Source: Bog-950 sp046329515 | GTDB lineage: Bacteria; Bacteroidota; Bacteroidia; Chitinophagales; LD1 | Assembly: GCA_046329515.1 (NCBI GenBank) | Contig: JAXLUM010000001.1 | Span: forward strand, 62,001-126,000 | Direction of reading: 5' to 3' | DNA: 64,000 nucleotides | In this document: positions 61,856 to 64,000 of the stretch, piece by piece | Position numbering within the stretch: position 1 is the first letter of the stretch | How the letters are laid out: each line of letters opens with the position of its first letter | Translations under genes and position numbers: made by a program | Notes under the pieces: generated by a model | Databases searched by the model: none | Seen by the model: only the letters and a program-made list of their open reading frames with translations | Told to the model about the DNA's origin: nothing

Positions 61856-63765
61856 TTACCTAACAGCTTATAGTTGCTAAAAATAAGGCGTATATCCTGA
61901 TTTACGGAATAATGGCGGGCATAGTTTACTTCGGCTTCAGCAATTTCGGATGGTGAAAGTTTCAGTTCGCTTATTTCATCAGCAGGAGATAGCACACCCC
62001 TTTTTGCATGAGGAAATTTTTTGAAAAGCGGTTCCTGCGAAAAACCCACCCAGCTTTGGGTGCCTGTTAATACGTTAAACCAGTTGCCTAAATAGGCGCC
62101 AAAGTTTTTGATAAGAAAGAGATTAAGAGGCAGTAAAGGAATGGCAAGTAAGCAGAAGGCAATATCGAACACGCGCTTACCGCGTAGGTTCTCCGGTTTA
62201 AATAATGCAAAAGATTTTTCTGCTGTATAAATATCGCCGGCTGTATCCTTTGAATTACTGCCTATAAGGGCATTGCTTTTCTCATTAAGTATTTTGTATT
62301 CCTTTCGGTTTCCGCAGGCAATTATATTCTCAATTATGGTTTTGAAGGAAACTCCCTCTGCACAAAAAACCAGTTCATTTACGTTGTAAATGGCCGCTGT
62401 TTTTTCTGCCTCTGCAATAGCAGTGCTGCTTATAATTTCATGGTTATATCCTGTTGCACGCAACAGGCCTTCAGCCCTGGATGTTTCCTGCTTATTGCCG
62501 ATAAGCAATGTGCTTCGCTGGTCCTCGTTTTCGGGTGAAAGAGATTGATATTTTATAAGGTGGTATAGTGTACGCGTAAACAGCATTTCAATACCCATCC
62601 AGGCCGCGCCCAATAATATAATAGCGCGTGAGAAACGCCAGTCATCCGGTAAAAAGGCATAAACCGCAGCAATGGCTAAAGTGCCCACCAGCACACCGCG
62701 TATAATGCGCGAAATACGGAATGGCTTATCATAGCCGCCGCTTAAATAAGTAGCCCCTAACCAAATAGCAATGTAAACCGGCACTATACCAAACAAAAAT
62801 TGCATGGGGTAGTAATGCTCACGGTACTTAATCATCTTCTCCCAGTAGTCGGTAATAAAGTAAATACCGCCAAATGCCAGCAAGGCGTCAATAATAAACA
62901 GATAGGAAGAGGCAAACAGGTTAGCAACTAAAGTGAGTGCACCTCTAAACACAATGGCAAAGTTGATAAGCAGCGAGAACAACCCCGACTGATTGCCGCT
63001 AAAATGTTTGCGGGCAAAAATTATCATGGCGTTGTAAAACACTTTTACGTAATTCAGGGAGCCTTTCTTAGTGCTTTCTCCCTTATAGTGTATTATGGTG
63101 GTATCAGCAAAGTAGTAGTTCTTGTAACCTGCTTTAACAATGCGGTAGCTTAGGTCCACGTCCTCGCCATACATAAAAAAGGTTTCGTCCAGCAAACCGG
63201 TTTTATCCAGTGCCGCTTTGCGCATAAACATAAAAGCGCCCGAAAGAATTTCTACCTCATTGGTTTCGTGTTCAGGCAAAAAACCTAAATGATATTGGCC
63301 AAAAGTGCGCGACTTTGGAAATAAAGCGGCCAGCCCGAAAGTTTTATAAAACGCAACAGCTGGCCTAGGCAGGCCACGCTTTGATTCAGGCAGAAAGTTA
63401 CCGCGCCCATCAATCATGTGTACGCCTAAAGCGCCCGCATCAGCATGAGCATCCATAAAGGCAAGGCACTTTTCAAACGTATCTTCGGCTACAACTGTAT
63501 CGGGATTCAGAAGCAATACATATTCACCTAAAGCCAATTGCATAGCCTGGTTGTTGGCTTTTGAAAAGCCTCCGTTATCCTTATTGGCAATGCACTTAAC
63601 CCAGGGAAATTTTTGCTGCACCAGTTCAACCGAACCGTCTGCAGAGGCATTGTCAACCACGTAAACCTCGGCGGCTATATTTTTTACAGCGCGCTGAACG
63701 GAGAGTAAACACTGCTCCAGGAAATACTTTACGTTATAGTTAACTATTACAATAGTAAGCTTCAT
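61852..63765 (-). CDS. Membrane-bound family 2 glycosyltransferase with a sugar-transferase-like C-terminal part
   Basis: 637 aa from the ATG at 63765 (MKLTIVIVNYNVKYFLEQC). The GT2 domain (residues 1-250) shows the nucleotide-sugar motifs VVDNASADGSVEL, NKDNGGFSKANNQAM, LLNPDTVV (DxD-like) and FMYGEDVDLSYRI, as in rhamnosyl-/dTDP-sugar transferases. Four to five transmembrane helices follow (270-420), then a Rossmann-like segment (STLLIGNKQETSRAEGLLRATGY) and an end (KRVFDIAFCLLAIPLLPLNLFLIKN ... WVGFSQEP) that resembles the membrane entry of polyprenyl-phosphate sugar transferases but lacks most of their catalytic domain. Likely builds a surface polysaccharide or O-antigen. Confidence 0.88.
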   Translation of the reverse strand: MKLTIVIVNYNVKYFLEQCLLSVQRAVKNIAAEVYVVDNASADGSVELVQQKFPWVKCIANKDNGGFSKANNQAMQLALGEYVLLLNPDTVVAEDTFEKCLAFMDAHADAGALGVHMIDGRGNFLPESKRGLPRPAVAFYKTFGLAALFPKSRTFGQYHLGFLPEHETNEVEILSGAFMFMRKAALDKTGLLDETFFMYGEDVDLSYRIVKAGYKNYYFADTTIIHYKGESTKKGSLNYVKVFYNAMIIFARKHFSGNQSGLFSLLINFAIVFRGALTLVANLFASSYLFIIDALLAFGGIYFITDYWEKMIKYREHYYPMQFLFGIVPVYIAIWLGATYLSGGYDKPFRISRIIRGVLVGTLAIAAVYAFLPDDWRFSRAIILLGAAWMGIEMLFTRTLYHLIKYQSLSPENEDQRSTLLIGNKQETSRAEGLLRATGYNHEIISSTAIAEAEKTAAIYNVNELVFCAEGVSFKTIIENIIACGNRKEYKILNEKSNALIGSNSKDTAGDIYTAEKSFALFKPENLRGKRVFDIAFCLLAIPLLPLNLFLIKNFGAYLGNWFNVLTGTQSWVGFSQEPLFKKFPHAKRGVLSPADEISELKLSPSEIAEAEVNYARHYSVNQDIRLIFSNYKLLGK

Positions 63766-63843
63766 GCCTGCGCGCAAGATAGGGGGAAATACGGTAAACA
63801 GGCAAGTGCAAAATATTGTGTTTCAGCCTGGGTGTGGTGGCTA

Positions 63844-64000
63844 CTAATTTCCGCCTTTTACCAATGTGTTTTCATAAGGCAGGCGGGTGGCAATGGAACG
63901 TGCCAAAGTCATTTCGTCTGTATACTCCAACTCGCCGCCAAAAGAAACGCCGCGGGCAATACTGGTAATTTTTACAGGGTAATCCTTTAGCTTTTTCGAA
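63844..64000 (-). CDS. recR: Recombination protein RecR, C-terminal end (5' part outside window)
   Basis: A frame open to the window end gives 51 residues before TAG: KKLKDYPVKITSIARGVSFG then GELEYTDEMTLARSIATRLP and YENTLVKGGN. IARGxxxGGELEYxDExTLxxSI is the RecR C-terminal signature (the end of the Toprim domain and helix). RecR forms a clamp that works with RecO to load RecA. Too little is present to judge the rest of the gene. Confidence 0.9.
   Translation of the reverse strand, partial: SKKLKDYPVKITSIARGVSFGGELEYTDEMTLARSIATRLPYENTLVKGGN

Overview
The window looks like a chromosomal segment of a Bacteroidota bacterium, most likely a Chitinophagales/Sphingobacteria-like lineage. Evidence seen in the sequence: at least seven secreted proteins end in the type IX secretion system (T9SS) type A sorting domain, a PorZ-like T9SS component is encoded, a small proline-rich protein ends in a PIDGG-type C-terminal anchor, the IleRS signature is the GKPGIHH form, and several promoters resemble the Bacteroidota TAnnTTTG element. 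Base composition is moderate and genes are densely packed, often with ATGA or TAATG overlaps. No rRNA, tRNA, CRISPR array, integrase or classical insertion sequence was recognised.

Layout. 1-7.1 kb: two consecutive amidohydrolase-family genes (the first cut by the window edge, the second lacking the HxH metal motif), a Kazal/PKD T9SS protein, trmB coupled to an alkyltransferase-like gene, a PIDGG-anchored mini-protein and an unrecognised 519-aa protein. 7.4-26.7 kb: three giant tandem T9SS surface proteins (2393, about 1913 and 1831 aa) with different N-terminal heads and one shared C-terminal module of about 780 aa; in the last two the module DNA is identical by eye over 2,117 bp. 26.8-36.4 kb: housekeeping genes (enoyl-CoA hydratase family, PAP2-like membrane protein, rpoN, asnS, a GT-C-like membrane protein, a 2OG-Fe(II) oxygenase, a T9SS esterase, recA). 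36.6-41 kb: two paralogous ECF sigma genes around a seven-repeat SBBP-type T9SS protein, plus an intergenic region holding three perfect palindromes and two REP-like palindromic repeats. 41.2-49.8 kb: a UvrA paralog, a 1596-aa OmpA-family protein with extended Asp-Ser-punctuated coiled coil, and a ferritin-feoA pair. 49.9-64 kb: a mini-lipoprotein, a GT28-like glycosyltransferase with an undecaprenol/diacylglycerol kinase and a secreted protein, ileS-lspA, porZ, a GT-C-like membrane protein, recO, a GT2 glycosyltransferase and the 3' end of recR.

The most striking observation is in ileS (minus strand, 52861-56733). The IleRS reading frame carries an in-frame 474-bp (158-codon) insertion between the DVWFDSG...WHY segment and the FPADYIAEGVDQTRGWFF segment. 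It encodes a complete DUF559 (Vsr/PD-(D/E)XK-like) nuclease domain and is bounded by inverted, hairpin-forming, REP-like ends running from AACCCC to GGGGTT. Two solo copies of the same REP-like end lie at 40111-40210. This suggests a small mobile REP/DUF559 element that has colonised an essential tRNA synthetase gene while staying translatable throughout.

The region's themes are secretion and cell-surface display (T9SS cargo, PorZ, LspA, OmpA-like protein, glycosyltransferases, DgkA), DNA repair (RecA, RecO, RecR, UvrA, ATL) and translation (TrmB, AsnRS, IleRS).
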